From Dryocola sp. LX212 (GTDB lineage Bacteria; Pseudomonadota; Gammaproteobacteria; Enterobacterales; Enterobacteriaceae), in contig CP167917.1 in assembly GCA_041504365.1 (NCBI GenBank), positions 3,720,001 through 3,784,000 of the forward strand: 64,000 nt of DNA. The letters run 5' to 3'. Positions within the stretch are counted from its first letter, which is position 1. Each line of letters begins with the position of its first letter. The position numbers were made by a program, and so were the translations under genes. Shown piece after piece: positions 6,132 to 16,269 of the stretch. The notes under the pieces are model-generated. The model did not search any database. It saw only the letters and a list, made by a program, of their open reading frames with translations, and had not been told where the DNA came from.

Positions 6132-7646
6132 TTACTTAACCGGACGCAGAGCCGGGAACAGGATCACGTCACGGATGGTGTGGCTGTTGGTGAACAGCAT
6201 AACCATACGGTCGATACCAATGCCCAGACCCGCCGTTGGCGGCAGGCCGTGCTCCAGTGCGGTAACGTAGTCTTCGTCGAAGAACATCGCTTCGTCATCG
6301 CCCGCATCTTTCGCGGCAACCTGGTCTGCGAAGCGCTGCGCCTGATCTTCCGCATCGTTAAGCTCAGAGAAGCCGTTACCGATTTCTCGGCCGCCGATGA
6401 AGAACTCGAAGCGGTCAGTGATTTCTGGGTTCTCGTCGTTACGACGCGCCAGCGGGGAAACCTCTGCCGGGTACTCAGTAATGAAGGTCGGCTGAATCAG
6501 ATGGCTTTCCGCCACTTCTTCGAAGATCTCAGTCACAACGCGGCCCAGACCCCAGCTCTTCTCAACTTTGATACCGATAGCTGCGGCGATTTCCAGCGCT
6601 TTAGCCATATCGTCAAGATCCGCAATATTGGTTTCCGGACGGTATTTCTTGATCGCTTCACGCATGGTCAGCTTAGCGAACGGCTGGTCGAAGTCGAACA
6701 CCTGCTCTCCGTAGGTGACCTGCGCGGTGCCCAGCACTTCGTGTGCCAGAGTACGGAACAGGGATTCAGTCAGTTCGATCAGGTCTTTGTAATCCGCGTA
6801 CGCCATATAGAGTTCCATCATGGTGAACTCTGGGTTATGACGCGGAGAAATGCCTTCGTTACGGAAGTTGCGGTTAATTTCGAAGACGCGCTCGAAGCCA
6901 CCCACTACCAGACGCTTCAGATACAGCTCTGGCGCGATACGCAGGTACATATCGATGTCCAACGCATTGTGGTGCGTAATGAACGGACGAGCAGACGCGC
7001 CGCCTGGGATAACCTGCATCATTGGCGTTTCAACTTCCATGAAGCCTCGGCCAACCATGAAGTTACGAATGCCGGACATGATCTGCGAACGCACTTTGAA
7101 CGTGTTGCGGGATTCGTCGTTGGAGATCAGATCCAGATAGCGCTGACGGTAACGCGCTTCCTGATCCTGCAGGCCGTGGAACTTGTCCGGCAGCGGTCGC
7201 AGCGCTTTGGTCAGCAGGCGCAGTTCGGTACAGTGGATGGACAGCTCGCCGGTTTTGGTCTTAAACAGCTTGCCGCGCGCGCCGAGAATATCGCCCAGAT
7301 CCCACTTTTTGAACTGCTCGTTATAGATGCCTTCTGCGAGGTCGTCACGGGCAACGTACAGCTGAATGCGACCGCCAACGTCCTGTAAGGTTACAAAGGA
7401 GGCTTTACCCATGATACGGCGGGTCATCATGCGGCCTGCAACGGTCACTTCGATGTTCAGGTCTTCGAGCTCTTCGTTCTCTTTACCGTCAAAGTCTGCG
7501 TGCAGCTGGTCTGAGGTATGTTCACGGCGGAAGTCGTTCGGGAAGGGAATGCCCTGCTCGCGCAGGCCAGCCAGCTTCTCGCGGCGAGCTTTCAGTTCAT
7601 TATTTAAATCGACCGCTTCGGTGCCCGGTGCTTGTTGTTCAGACAT
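6132..7646 (-). CDS. lysS: Lysyl-tRNA synthetase, class II
   Basis: Charges tRNA-Lys with lysine in the cytoplasm. The 504-residue chain has an N-terminal OB-fold anticodon-binding domain (about 60-170, [20 protein letters not shown]) and a class II core with motif 2 ([19 protein letters not shown]) and motif 3 ([14 protein letters not shown]). Length and sequence match E. coli LysS (505). It starts 9 bp after the prfB stop and is the last gene of the xerD-dsbC-recJ-prfB-lysS operon. No second lysyl synthetase (lysU) is in the window. Confidence 0.98.
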   Translation of the reverse strand: MSEQQAPGTEAVDLNNELKARREKLAGLREQGIPFPNDFRREHTSDQLHADFDGKENEELEDLNIEVTVAGRMMTRRIMGKASFVTLQDVGGRIQLYVARDDLAEGIYNEQFKKWDLGDILGARGKLFKTKTGELSIHCTELRLLTKALRPLPDKFHGLQDQEARYRQRYLDLISNDESRNTFKVRSQIMSGIRNFMVGRGFMEVETPMMQVIPGGASARPFITHHNALDIDMYLRIAPELYLKRLVVGGFERVFEINRNFRNEGISPRHNPEFTMMELYMAYADYKDLIELTESLFRTLAHEVLGTAQVTYGEQVFDFDQPFAKLTMREAIKKYRPETNIADLDDMAKALEIAAAIGIKVEKSWGLGRVVTEIFEEVAESHLIQPTFITEYPAEVSPLARRNDENPEITDRFEFFIGGREIGNGFSELNDAEDQAQRFADQVAAKDAGDDEAMFFDEDYVTALEHGLPPTAGLGIGIDRMVMLFTNSHTIRDVILFPALRPVK

Positions 7647-7655
7647 GTTGGTTCC

Positions 7656-8754
7656 TCATAACCCTGCTTTCAAACTTGCTTCGATAAATTTGTCCAGATC
7701 GCCATCCAGTACCGCCTGCGTATTACGGGTTTCAACCCCGGTGCGCAGGTCTTTGATACGGGAGTCGTCCAGCACGTAAGAGCGAATCTGGCTGCCCCAG
7801 CCGATATCCGATTTGTTATCTTCCAGCGCCTGCTTCTCAGCATTCTTCTTCTGCATTTCCAGCTCGTACAGCTTCGCCTTCATCTGCTTCATGGCCTGAT
7901 CTTTGTTCTTATGCTGCGAACGGTCGTTCTGGCACTGGGTGACGGTATTGGTCGGAATGTGGGTAATACGCACCGCGGATTCCGTACGGTTAACGTGCTG
8001 ACCGCCCGCGCCCGAGGCGCGGTACACGTCGATACGCAGGTCCGCCGGGTTAATTTCGATATCAATGTCGTCATCCACTTCCGGGTAAACAAACGCCGAG
8101 CTGAAGGAGGTATGGCGACGACCGCCGGAGTCAAACGGGCTTTTACGCACCAGGCGATGGACGCCCGTTTCGGTACGCAGCCAGCCGAAGGCATATTCCC
8201 CCTGAATACGGATGGTGACGGATTTGATGCCCGCAACTTCGCCTTCAGACTCTTCGATAATTTCGGTCTTAAACCCGCGAGATTCTGCCCAGCGCAGATA
8301 CATACGCATCAGCATGCTTGCCCAGTCCTGCGCCTCGGTGCCGCCGGAGCCTGCCTGAATGTCGATATAGCAGTCGGCGCTGTCGTAATCACCGGAGAAC
8401 ATACGGCGGAATTCGAGCTGCTCCAGCTTGGTTTCCAGCACGTCTAACTCAGCAACGGCTTCGTTGAAGGTCTCTTCGTCGTCCGCTTCTACGGCCAGCT
8501 CCAGCAGACCGGAAACATCTTCCAGACCCTGGGTCATCTGATCCAGCGTCTCGACAATCGCTTCCAGCGTGGAACGTTCTTTACCCAGCGCCTGCGCGCG
8601 TTCAGGTTCGTTCCATACGTCAGGCTGTTCCAGCTCTGCGTTTACTTCTTCCAGGCGCTCTTTCTTGGCATCGTAGTCAAAGATACCCCCTAAGAACGTC
8701 GCTGCGCTCTGTCAGATCCTGGATACGGTTTTTTACCGGGTTAATTTCAAACAT
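7656..8754 (-). CDS. prfB: Peptide chain release factor 2 with programmed +1 frameshift
   Basis: RF2 releases polypeptides at UGA and UAA. Translation starts at 8754 ([20 protein letters not shown]...) and meets an in-frame TGA at 8679-8677 after 25 codons. The frameshift signal is intact: internal Shine-Dalgarno AGGGGG, then TAT CTT TGA C. Skipping the T at 8679 continues in the main frame, so the CDS is complement(join(7656..8678,8680..8754)), 365 residues as in E. coli. The product has the GGQ motif ([14 protein letters not shown]) for peptidyl-tRNA hydrolysis; the anticodon-mimic tripeptide region ([10 protein letters not shown] is the SPF-type area) lies before it. The arrangement gives autoregulation by RF2 level. 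It is co-transcribed with lysS. Confidence 0.97.
8678..8694 (-). promoter_or_regulatory. prfB +1 frameshift signal
   Basis: CTTAGGGGGTATCTTTGAC on the minus strand: the SD-like AGGGGG is three bases before the slippery CTT, and the next codon is the poorly read TGA followed by C. This is the classic RF2 recoding site, identical in its key parts to E. coli. Confidence 0.97.
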
Positions 8755-8870
8755 GCTTAATTTCTTATGTTGATGTCAGAAGACGAAAATGCGGTCGTAA
8801 ACCGGAAAGTTTACCGGAATTACGCCGCATTTTATAGCGTTGGTTACTGCTTTTAAGCCGGGCTTAACCG

Positions 8871-10604
8871 CTATAGCGGCCAGATATGATCGATTAAAAG
8901 CTGCACGCTGCGGTTGCCGCGAAACTCGTTGACGTCCAGCTTGAAGGCCAGCTCCACTTCACGCACGCCGTTATCAGGCCAACAGGTGGTATCAACGTTA
9001 AACGCAATGCCGTCAATCAGCGGGCCACCGCCCAGCGGTTCAACCATCACCTTGAGGTGACGCTCGCCCACCAGCCTTTGTTGCAGAAGGCGAAACTTGC
9101 CGTCAAACAGCGGTTCCGGGAACATTTGCCCCCACGGCCCGGCATCGCGCAGCATCTCGGCAACTTCCAGCGTCAGCTCCTGGGGAGATAACGCGCCGTC
9201 GGACCAGATTTCCCCCTGAAGCAGGGCAGGATCGAGCCATTCGCCAACCAAATCGCCAAAGCGCTGGCGAAACTCTTCAAAACGAGGCTCTTCCAGCGAC
9301 AGGCCTGCCGCCATGGCGTGCCCGCCAAACTTCAGCATCAGGCCAGGGTGCAGGGTGTCTAACCGCTCAAGCGCATCGCGCATATGCAGCCCCTGTATCG
9401 ACCGGCCTGAGCCTTTAAGCGTGCCGTCACCCGCGGGAGCAAAAGCGATAACCGGGCGGTTAAAACGTTCTTTAATGCGCGAAGCAAGGATGCCGACCAC
9501 GCCCTGGTGCCACTCCGGGTGGTACATCGCCAGGCCGTACGGCAGCACGTCGTTGCTGCGCTCCAGCGCATCGCACAGCGACAACGCCTCAACCTGCATC
9601 CCCTGCTCGATCTCTTTTCGCGTCTGGTTCAGCGCATCAAGCTCGTTGGCGAGCATGCGGGCTTCGCCAATGTTTTCACTCAGCAGAAGCGCCACGCCGA
9701 CGGACATATCGTCAAGACGGCCTGCGGCGTTCAGGCGTGGCCCCAGGGCGAAGCCAAGGTCACTGGCCGCAAGCTTTTGCGGCTCACGATTGGCAACTTC
9801 AAGCAGGGCCAGAATACCCGGACGGCATTTACGCGCGCGTATGCGGCTTAATCCCTGCCAGGTAAGAATGCGATTGTTGGCATCCAGCGGTACAACGTCC
9901 GCCACCGTGCCTAAAGCCACCAGATCCAGCAGCTCCGCCAGGTTAGGGATTGCCAGCCCCTGCTGTTCAAACCAGCCAACGTCGCGCAGGTGCGCGCGCA
10001 GTGCCAGCATCAGATAGAAGGCTACGCCCACGCCAGCAAGTGCCTTGGAAGGGAATTCGCAGTCCACCAGGTTAGGGTTGATAATGGCCTCTGCCGCTGG
10101 CAGCTCCGGTCCTGGAAGGTGGTGATCGGTGACAACCACCGGAATGCCCAGCTCATGAGCACGTTCAACGCCGCTATGGGAGGAAATGCCATTATCGACG
10201 GTGAGGATCAGCTGCGCGCCGCGCGCATGCGCCTGATCCACCACTTCCGGGCTTAAGCCATAGCCATCTTCAAAGCGGTTCGGCACCAGATAGCCGATGT
10301 TCGAGCCACCCAGGCTACGCAGCGCAAGCACGCTTAGAGCGGTGCTGGTCGCGCCATCGGCATCGAAATCACCAACCACAATGATGCGCAGACCTTCGCG
10401 GAGCGCGTTATGCAGGATAATCACGGCCTCTTTCATGCCGTTGAGCTGCTGCCATGGCAACATACCCTTAACGCTACGCTCGAGATCTTGCTCACCGCGC
10501 ACGCCACGGCTGGCGTAAAGGCGCTTTAACAGCGGAGATAGCCCCGCCGGCAGCACCACCGAATCATCCACGACCCGACGACGAAGTTGCGTTTGTTTTT
10601 TCAC
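8871..10604 (-). CDS. recJ: Single-strand DNA 5'-3' exonuclease RecJ
   Basis: Degrades single-stranded DNA 5' to 3' in recombination, mismatch repair and base-excision repair. The DHH-family metal-binding motifs are visible: VVGDFDADGATST (about 79-91), TVDNGISS and VVTDHHLPG (DHH near residue 160), with the later GGHAMAAG motif (DHHA1) near 425. At 577 residues it equals the E. coli protein in length. It follows dsbC after 7 bp and precedes prfB in the operon; the 116-bp gap to prfB may hold an internal promoter. Confidence 0.98.
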   Translation of the reverse strand: MKKQTQLRRRVVDDSVVLPAGLSPLLKRLYASRGVRGEQDLERSVKGMLPWQQLNGMKEAVIILHNALREGLRIIVVGDFDADGATSTALSVLALRSLGGSNIGYLVPNRFEDGYGLSPEVVDQAHARGAQLILTVDNGISSHSGVERAHELGIPVVVTDHHLPGPELPAAEAIINPNLVDCEFPSKALAGVGVAFYLMLALRAHLRDVGWFEQQGLAIPNLAELLDLVALGTVADVVPLDANNRILTWQGLSRIRARKCRPGILALLEVANREPQKLAASDLGFALGPRLNAAGRLDDMSVGVALLLSENIGEARMLANELDALNQTRKEIEQGMQVEALSLCDALERSNDVLPYGLAMYHPEWHQGVVGILASRIKERFNRPVIAFAPAGDGTLKGSGRSIQGLHMRDALERLDTLHPGLMLKFGGHAMAAGLSLEEPRFEEFRQRFGDLVGEWLDPALLQGEIWSDGALSPQELTLEVAEMLRDAGPWGQMFPEPLFDGKFRLLQQRLVGERHLKVMVEPLGGGPLIDGIAFNVDTTCWPDNGVREVELAFKLDVNEFRGNRSVQLLIDHIWPL

Positions 10605-10611
10605 CCGCTAA

Positions 10612-11328
10612 CTACCCACCAACTTTGCTGAGCTGCTGATGAGCGTCCAGCATTTCCTTCATCTCTTTCGGCCCCTGATAGCCTGGGATCACGGTCCCGT
10701 TGCTCAGGACGATGGCTGGCGTCCCCTGCACGCCAAACTGCACGCCCAGGTTATAATGGTTCGCGATGTTGGTATCACAGCTTGCAGGCGTAACGGCACC
10801 GCCCTTCATAGCAGCATCAAAGGCTTTATTTCGGTCTTTTGCACACCAGACGGATTTCATATCGCTTTCAGTCTGGCTTTGCAGACCCTGACGTGGGAAA
10901 GCCAGATAACGCACGGTGATGCCCAGCGCGTTATAGTCTTTCATCTCTTCGTGCAGCTTATGGCAGTAGCCACAGGTGATATCGGTAAATACGGTAATCA
11001 CATGTTTTTCCTGCGGCGCTTTATAGACGATCATCTCTTTCTCAAGCGCGTTGAGTTTCCCCACCAGCAGCTTGTTAGTGACGTTCACCGGCTGCGCGCC
11101 GCTTACATCATAGAGCGGCCCCTGGATGATGTGCTTGCCGTCTTCGGTGACGTACAGCACGCCACTGTCGGTCAGCACGGTTTTCATACCGGCCACAGGC
11201 GCAGACTGGATGTCCGCATTTTGCACGCCCAGCTTCGCCAGAGATTGTTTAATGATCGCGTCGTCAGCGTGGGCAAAACCTGTTACGGACGCTGTTATTA
11301 ACGAGAGCAGCACAATACCTTTTTTCAT
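10612..11328 (-). CDS. dsbC: Periplasmic protein disulfide isomerase DsbC
   Basis: Corrects wrong disulfides in periplasmic proteins as a V-shaped dimer kept reduced by DsbD. From the ATG at 11328 (MKKGIVLLSL...) the product has 238 residues with a cleavable signal (…TGFAHA/DDA). The N-terminal dimerisation domain is followed by a thioredoxin fold with active site CGYC (DITCGYCHKL) and cis-Pro loop GVQGTPAIV; a second Cys pair (VWCAKD and ASCDT) matches the structural disulfide of E. coli DsbC. The upstream in-frame ATG at 11352 is less likely because it would spoil the signal peptide. Confidence 0.97.
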   Translation of the reverse strand: MKKGIVLLSLITASVTGFAHADDAIIKQSLAKLGVQNADIQSAPVAGMKTVLTDSGVLYVTEDGKHIIQGPLYDVSGAQPVNVTNKLLVGKLNALEKEMIVYKAPQEKHVITVFTDITCGYCHKLHEEMKDYNALGITVRYLAFPRQGLQSQTESDMKSVWCAKDRNKAFDAAMKGGAVTPASCDTNIANHYNLGVQFGVQGTPAIVLSNGTVIPGYQGPKEMKEMLDAHQQLSKVGG

Positions 11329-11352
11329 CATAATTCCTTTGTTTTCTGGCAC

Positions 11353-12249
11353 TCACGCCCGTGGGTGGTGCTGTTGATGTAGCTGACGCAAACGTTCGGT
11401 CGCTACATGAGTATAAATTTGTGTGGTGGATAAATCGCTGTGCCCTAACAACATCTGTACGACACGTAAATCTGCACCGTGGTTCAGCAGATGCGTGGCG
11501 AAAGCGTGTCGCAGAACGTGGGGGGACAATTTTTCACTGTCGATACCCGCTATCACGGCATAGTGCTTTATGCGATGCCAGAAAGTTTGTCTGGTCATCT
11601 GCTGCGCCCGTTGGCTCGGAAATACAACGTCCAGCGACTGCCCGTTAAGCAGCCACGGACGGCCATGTTCGAGATAATTCTCCAGCCAGTAAACCGCCTC
11701 TTCACCCAGCGGCACCAGACGCTCTTTATTACCTTTACCGATAACGCGCACCACGCCCTGACGCAGGCTGATATCACTCATCACCAGGCCAACCAGCTCT
11801 GAAACTCGTAACCCCGTAGCATACAGCAATTCAAGCATTGCTTTGTCACGTAACTCAATTGGCTGATCGAGACTGGGGGCCTGCAGGAGCCGTTCGACCT
11901 GTGCCTCACTAAGATCTTTAGGCAAACGCTGCGGCAGTTTGGGCGATGAAAGCAGTGCGCTCGGATCGTCGTCACGTGCTTTTTCGCGGTACAAATACTG
12001 GAACAAGCGGCGAATTGCGCTGAGCATTCTTGCTGAGCTGGTCGCTTTATAACCGCCCTCCAGCCGTTCGGCAAACAGCGACTGCAAATCACTGGGCTGC
12101 GCGTCCAGCAGAGTCAAATCCTTGCGATGTAACCACTCCACCACGGTTTTCAGGTCCCGGCGATAAGAAGTCAGGGTGTTTTCTGCCAGGTTTTTCTCCA
12201 GCCAGAGGGCATCAAGAAATTGTTCTATTCGGGCCAGATCCTGTTCCAC
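11353..12249 (-). CDS. xerD: Tyrosine recombinase XerD
   Basis: Works with XerC and FtsK to resolve chromosome dimers at dif. Starting at GTG 12249 (MEQDLARIEQFLDAL...) it has 298 residues, exactly as in E. coli. It has an N-terminal SAM-like core-binding domain (1-105) and a catalytic domain with Arg in GLRVSEL, Lys in GKGNKER, HVLRHAF, LGHSDLS and Tyr in STTQIYTHV. It heads the xerD-dsbC-recJ-prfB-lysS operon and is divergent from fldB. Comparison with the 204-residue element recombinase shows what that protein lacks. Confidence 0.97.
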   Translation of the reverse strand: MEQDLARIEQFLDALWLEKNLAENTLTSYRRDLKTVVEWLHRKDLTLLDAQPSDLQSLFAERLEGGYKATSSARMLSAIRRLFQYLYREKARDDDPSALLSSPKLPQRLPKDLSEAQVERLLQAPSLDQPIELRDKAMLELLYATGLRVSELVGLVMSDISLRQGVVRVIGKGNKERLVPLGEEAVYWLENYLEHGRPWLLNGQSLDVVFPSQRAQQMTRQTFWHRIKHYAVIAGIDSEKLSPHVLRHAFATHLLNHGADLRVVQMLLGHSDLSTTQIYTHVATERLRQLHQQHHPRA

Positions 12250-12350
12250 TGGAGCCTCACTAAAGCTTGATTTACCGCCATTATGCATGATGCGTAATGG
12301 GATCTGGTACACTTGCCAGCCTGCACGTTATTAAATGAGTTGTTATCGCT

Positions 12351-12872
12351 ATGAACATTGGCCTTTTTTATGGCTCCAGCACCTGTTACACCGAAATGGC
12401 AGCCGAAAAGATTCGTGACATCATCGGTCCGGAGCTGGTGACGCTCCATAACCTGAAGGATGACGCTCCCGCGCTGATGGAACAGTACGACGTGCTGATC
12501 CTCGGTATCCCCACCTGGGACTTCGGTGAGCTGCAGGAAGACTGGGAGGCCGTCTGGGAGCAGCTGGATAACCTGAATCTGGAAGGCAAGCTGGTGGCGC
12601 TGTACGGTATGGGCGACCAACTCGGCTACGGTGAATGGTTCCTCGACGCACTCGGCATGCTGCACGACAAGCTAGCACCCAGCGGCGCGCAGTTTATCGG
12701 TTACTGGCCAACAGAAGGCTACGAGTTTACCAGCCCAAAACCGGTTATTGCAGACGGAGAGCTGTTTGTTGGCCTGGCGCTGGATGAAACCAACCAATAC
12801 GATCTGAGCAATGAACGCATTCAGAACTGGTGTGAACAGATTCTGGGTGAAATGGCTGAGAAGTTCGCCTGA
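12351..12872 (+). CDS. fldB: Flavodoxin 2
   Basis: Small FMN electron carrier of the cytoplasm, long-chain type (173 residues). The phosphate-binding loop is GSSTCYTE, and the isoalloxazine loops are [15 protein letters not shown] and [18 protein letters not shown]. In E. coli fldB belongs to the SoxRS regulon; I did not identify a clear SoxS box in the short divergent region with xerD (12250-12350). It converges on ygfX with a 5-bp gap. Confidence 0.96.
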   Translation: MNIGLFYGSSTCYTEMAAEKIRDIIGPELVTLHNLKDDAPALMEQYDVLILGIPTWDFGELQEDWEAVWEQLDNLNLEGKLVALYGMGDQLGYGEWFLDALGMLHDKLAPSGAQFIGYWPTEGYEFTSPKPVIADGELFVGLALDETNQYDLSNERIQNWCEQILGEMAEKFA

Positions 12873-12877
12873 GGTAC

Positions 12878-13300
12878 TTAAGCCTGGCCGCTACCGCTCG
12901 CCTGTTGTTGCAACATCAGGCGGCGTAAATCACGCCACTCACCGCTGTCCATGCTGTCCGAAAGCAGCCATAAATGCTGGCTACGCGTTTTGTGCGGCTG
13001 GCGAATGCGTAACATCAGGCCGCTGCGCAGCATCCAGGGGGCACCAACAATTTCCCACTCTTTGCCCTGCCATTTCAGACGGTAGTCCATCAGCAGCTTA
13101 ATCTCGCCCTGACTTGCATGAATACGGCGCTGGCTGCGCACGCTGTCGAAGACAACCAGAGAAAGTAAACCCATCCAGATAAGTGTGTAGCTCATCGGCC
13201 AGGGTAAAAGCAATACGAACAGCGCCAGCAGGCCGTGCGCCAACAGGGAAAGCCACTGCGCTCGCCAGGAGACGCGAAGATCAGATTGCCACAGGACCAC
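12878..13300 (-). CDS. cptA: Inner-membrane protein YgfX (CptA)
   Basis: A 140-residue protein with two membrane segments near residues 16-50 ([19 protein letters not shown] and [14 protein letters not shown]) and a soluble C-terminal domain. In E. coli it is encoded with sdhE; it has been described as a toxin-like inhibitor of cell division proteins, and in Serratia the pair affects pigment and flavoprotein maturation. Here its start ([16 protein letters not shown]) overlaps the sdhE end by 20 bp, which implies translational coupling. Confidence 0.93.
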   Translation of the reverse strand: MVLWQSDLRVSWRAQWLSLLAHGLLALFVLLLPWPMSYTLIWMGLLSLVVFDSVRSQRRIHASQGEIKLLMDYRLKWQGKEWEIVGAPWMLRSGLMLRIRQPHKTRSQHLWLLSDSMDSGEWRDLRRLMLQQQASGSGQA

Positions 13301-13547
13301 GTTCTCTATTCCGTGTTTGGATCAGCTTAACCATACGCTGCAACGCCTTGTCTTCCGGTTCACCGTGATTCATCAGCCAGTTAAAAAGGTCTGGGTCGTC
13401 ACATTCCAGCAGACGGATAAACAGCTGCTTATCCTCGTCGCTTAACGTGTCATATTCATATTCAAAGAACGGCATAATCGAAATATCGAGCTCGCGCATT
13501 CCACGGCGACATGCCCAGTGAATTCGAGCTTTATTATTGATATCCAT
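13281..13547 (-). CDS. sdhE: FAD assembly factor SdhE
   Basis: An 88-residue cytoplasmic protein that promotes covalent flavinylation of succinate dehydrogenase and fumarate reductase. The diagnostic RGMRELD motif (residues 15-21, [20 protein letters not shown]) needed for flavinylation is present. It forms a two-gene operon with ygfX and is divergent from ygfZ. SD AAAGAGCAG precedes the ATG. Confidence 0.96.
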   Translation of the reverse strand: MDINNKARIHWACRRGMRELDISIMPFFEYEYDTLSDEDKQLFIRLLECDDPDLFNWLMNHGEPEDKALQRMVKLIQTRNRERGPVAI

Positions 13548-13793
13548 CTGCTCTTTCCTGCTTTGTGAATGTGTCAGATACGCGGCTAGTGTAACGTGTT
13601 TTCATCGCCCGTATTATCTCAATGTTGCTGTTTGCGTACTTTTTCTGGATATATTTGTGCAAAGCGACATCGCTGCATAGAAATTGCGAGACTGCTCGAA
13701 ACGGCACGATTCGCGATATCAAACTGCTTGCATTGCCGGGTAGCTCTTTTACCATTACCTTCATTCATCCGTTGGATTATCCAGGACACTATT

Positions 13794-14780
13794 ATGGCTT
13801 TCACTCCGTTTCCTCCTCGCCTGCCAACCTCTTCCGCTCGCCTGCCGCTTACCCTAATGACGCTAAACGACTGGGTGCTGGTCAACGTTACGGGCGCGGA
13901 CGCAGAGAAATACCTGCAGGGCCAGGTCACCGCAGACGTGGCACAGATGGGCAGCAATCAGCATCTGCTCTGCGCCCATTGTGATGCGAAAGGAAAGATG
14001 TGGAGCAACCTGCGCCTGTTTCATCGTGGCGAAGGCTTCGCGTTTATTGAGCGGCGCAGCCTGGCTGAAGCCCAGCTGACCGAACTGAAAAAGTATGCCG
14101 TGTTTTCGAAAGTGACCTTTACTCCAGATGAAAAAAAGGTGCTGCTGGGCCTCGCCGGTTTCCAGGCTCGCGGAGCGCTGGCGAATATTTTCGCAACGCT
14201 GCCGGACGCAGAAAACCCCGTCGTTCAGGATGGCGAAACTACGCTGCTCTGGTTCGGCTTACCCGCTGAACGCTTCATGGTGTTAACGAATGCCGCTACC
14301 GCGCTGAATCTTGCGGATAAGCTGCAAGGTGAAGCCCAGCGCAACGACAGCCAGCAATGGCTGGCGCTGGATATCGAAGGCGGCCTGCCGGTCATTGATA
14401 GCGTCAATAGCGCACAGTTCATTCCTCAGGCCACAAACCTGCAGGCGTTGGGCGGCATCAGCTTTAAAAAAGGCTGCTATACCGGTCAGGAGATGGTGGC
14501 TCGCGCCAAGTTCCGCGGGGCCAACAAGCGTGCCCTGTGGTATCTGGCAGGCGCGGCAAGCCGCCAGCCAGAAGCCGGAGAAGATCTTGAGATGAAAATG
14601 GGTGATAACTGGCGTCGTACCGGCACCGTTCTGGCGGCAAGCCTGCTGGAGGATGGCCGTCTGCTGGTGCAGGCGGTAATAAATAACGATCTTGAAGCGG
14701 ACAGCGTTTTCCGCGTCAGGGAAGATAACGGCAGCGAGCTGAAAATTGAGCCGCTGCCTTATTCACTTGAAGAAATCTGA
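13794..14780 (+). CDS. ygfZ: Folate-binding Fe-S cluster repair/assembly protein YgfZ
   Basis: Tetrahydrofolate-dependent protein of the GcvT-like fold that helps to build or repair certain iron-sulfur enzymes such as MiaB. The start at 13794 ([17 protein letters not shown]) gives 328 residues (E. coli 326); a longer frame upstream is not conserved. The signature [14 protein letters not shown], with the functional Cys, is at about 225-238. It is monocistronic, divergent from sdhE and convergent with yqfA. Confidence 0.96.
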   Translation: MAFTPFPPRLPTSSARLPLTLMTLNDWVLVNVTGADAEKYLQGQVTADVAQMGSNQHLLCAHCDAKGKMWSNLRLFHRGEGFAFIERRSLAEAQLTELKKYAVFSKVTFTPDEKKVLLGLAGFQARGALANIFATLPDAENPVVQDGETTLLWFGLPAERFMVLTNAATALNLADKLQGEAQRNDSQQWLALDIEGGLPVIDSVNSAQFIPQATNLQALGGISFKKGCYTGQEMVARAKFRGANKRALWYLAGAASRQPEAGEDLEMKMGDNWRRTGTVLAASLLEDGRLLVQAVINNDLEADSVFRVREDNGSELKIEPLPYSLEEI

Positions 14781-14817
14781 CCGGCTGCGGTGCCCTGGTA
14801 ACACGGGGCATACTGGA

Positions 14818-15471
14818 TTAGCGGATGTAGAGATAAATCGAGAGAAAGTGACAAACGCTGCCGCCGAGCACAAATCCGTGCCAGATTGCATGGTTGTAAG
14901 GGATGCGTTTACTGACGTAGAAAATCACCCCGAGCGAATAGATAACGCCCCCTATCGCCAGCAGCGTCACGCTTTCCGGTGCCAGTTTCAACACCATCTG
15001 ATAAATAACCACCAGCGACAGCCAGCCCATCATCAGGTAGGTCACAAGCGACAGCATTTTGAAGCGGTGCGCGATGGTGAGCTTAAAGAGGATCCCCGCC
15101 AGTGCCAGGCCCCAGATAACAATCATCAGCCCGCGCGAGAGCGGTGAATCCAGCCCAACCAGCAGGAAGGGTGTGTAGGTCCCGGCAATCAGCAAATAGA
15201 TGGCGCAATGGTCGAATTTCTTAAGCCAGCGTTTTGCCCGGGCGTGAGGAATGGCGTGGTACAGCGTGGAGGCCAGGAATAGCAAAATCATGCTGCTGCC
15301 GTACAGGCTGTAGCTGGTAATTGCAGTTGCGCTGGCGTTGGCATCCACCGCCTGCACAAGAAGCAGAACCAGCCCGACAATGCCGAATACCAAGCCGATG
15401 CCGTGGCTTATGCTGTTGGCAACTTCCTCCGCCAGTGAATATCCCGCGGTTTTAATTGGTTTGTCAGCCAT
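14818..15471 (-). CDS. yqfA: Hemolysin III / PAQR-family membrane protein YqfA
   Basis: A 217-residue integral membrane protein with seven predicted helices. Family residues are seen in SISHGIG (near the N-terminus), [11 protein letters not shown] (Ser/His pair) and [21 protein letters not shown] at the C-terminus; these Asp/His positions bind zinc in PAQR proteins. E. coli YqfA has recently been linked to membrane energetics and named TrhA. It stands alone, divergent from the HD-domain gene. Confidence 0.94.
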   Translation of the reverse strand: MADKPIKTAGYSLAEEVANSISHGIGLVFGIVGLVLLLVQAVDANASATAITSYSLYGSSMILLFLASTLYHAIPHARAKRWLKKFDHCAIYLLIAGTYTPFLLVGLDSPLSRGLMIVIWGLALAGILFKLTIAHRFKMLSLVTYLMMGWLSLVVIYQMVLKLAPESVTLLAIGGVIYSLGVIFYVSKRIPYNHAIWHGFVLGGSVCHFLSIYLYIR

Positions 15472-15628
15472 ACGGCTACCCCCGGTGAAACTTATGATAA
15501 AAATTGAGCAAGGCCAGCATAGCTGAGAATGATTCCAGCGAACACATGTACGCTAAAATAAATTTATCAGGGTCGGGATGCGAAATTGTACACTTGACAG
15601 AACTGCCTGAAACCAAAGGAAAACAACC

Positions 15629-16225
15629 ATGTCCCCACATGCTTTCGGCGCGATGAGCGAAGTCGTTGCCTTTCTGATGGAGATCGATAAGCTCAAGCTG
15701 GTTGAGCGCCGGACGAAGATTATCGGCCATGGTCGCCAGGAGAACTCCGCTGAACATAGCTGGCATTTTGCCGTTGCGGCGATGAGCCTCGCTCCTTTCG
15801 CACCGGCGGATGTTGATATTTCACGTGTAGTGCAAATGGCATTGTTGCACGACATCGTGGAGATCGATGTCGGTGATGTCCTGGTTTACGATCTGACGGC
15901 GCGGGAGGCGATTGCCGAAAAAGAAGCCGTGGCCGCAGCGCGCCTGTTTGGCCTGTTGCCAGAACCGCAGCGCGGTGAGTTTCTCAGCCTGTGGCTGGAG
16001 TACGAAGCGGGAATAACTGCGGATGCGCGTTTTGCTGGCGCCCTGGATCGTATTCTGCCGATTCTGCAAAACCTGCATAATGAAGGGCAAAGCTGGCGTG
16101 AAAATAATATCTCTCTTGAGCAGGTGCTGACCCGTAATTCGCTGGTGAGCGAAAGCTGGCCGGAACTATGGCAACATGTGCAAAGCCATTTGTATTGCGC
16201 ACACGAAAAAGGCTGGCTGCGCTAA
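15629..16225 (+). CDS. HD-domain phosphohydrolase (YfbR/HDDC2-like)
   Basis: The 198-residue protein has the HD signature in order: EHSWHFA (His), MALLHDIVEIDVGD (His-Asp) and a distal Asp in ARFAGALDRILPIL. This is the HD_3 group that includes the 5'-deoxynucleotidases YfbR and HDDC2, which hydrolyse nucleoside monophosphates. It occupies the place of yqfB in the E. coli order (yqfA-yqfB-bglA) and is followed 44 bp later by the RpiR-type regulator in the same orientation, so they may be co-transcribed. Substrate is unknown. SD AAAGGAAAACAACC precedes the start. Confidence 0.85.
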   Translation: MSPHAFGAMSEVVAFLMEIDKLKLVERRTKIIGHGRQENSAEHSWHFAVAAMSLAPFAPADVDISRVVQMALLHDIVEIDVGDVLVYDLTAREAIAEKEAVAAARLFGLLPEPQRGEFLSLWLEYEAGITADARFAGALDRILPILQNLHNEGQSWRENNISLEQVLTRNSLVSESWPELWQHVQSHLYCAHEKGWLR

Positions 16226-16269
16226 ACGCCTTCGGTTGGTTAACGATCCTAATCTCAGGAAGATGTACG

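Noticed and set aside
6180..7388. 402-codon open frame opposite lysS
   Set aside because: Exact antisense of a conserved synthetase gene; no ribosome binding site and no recognisable protein. It is a by-product of GC-rich codon use.
13596..13793. N-terminal extension of ygfZ
   Set aside because: The frame is open upstream, but the sequence is not conserved and the ATG at 13794 matches the known YgfZ start.
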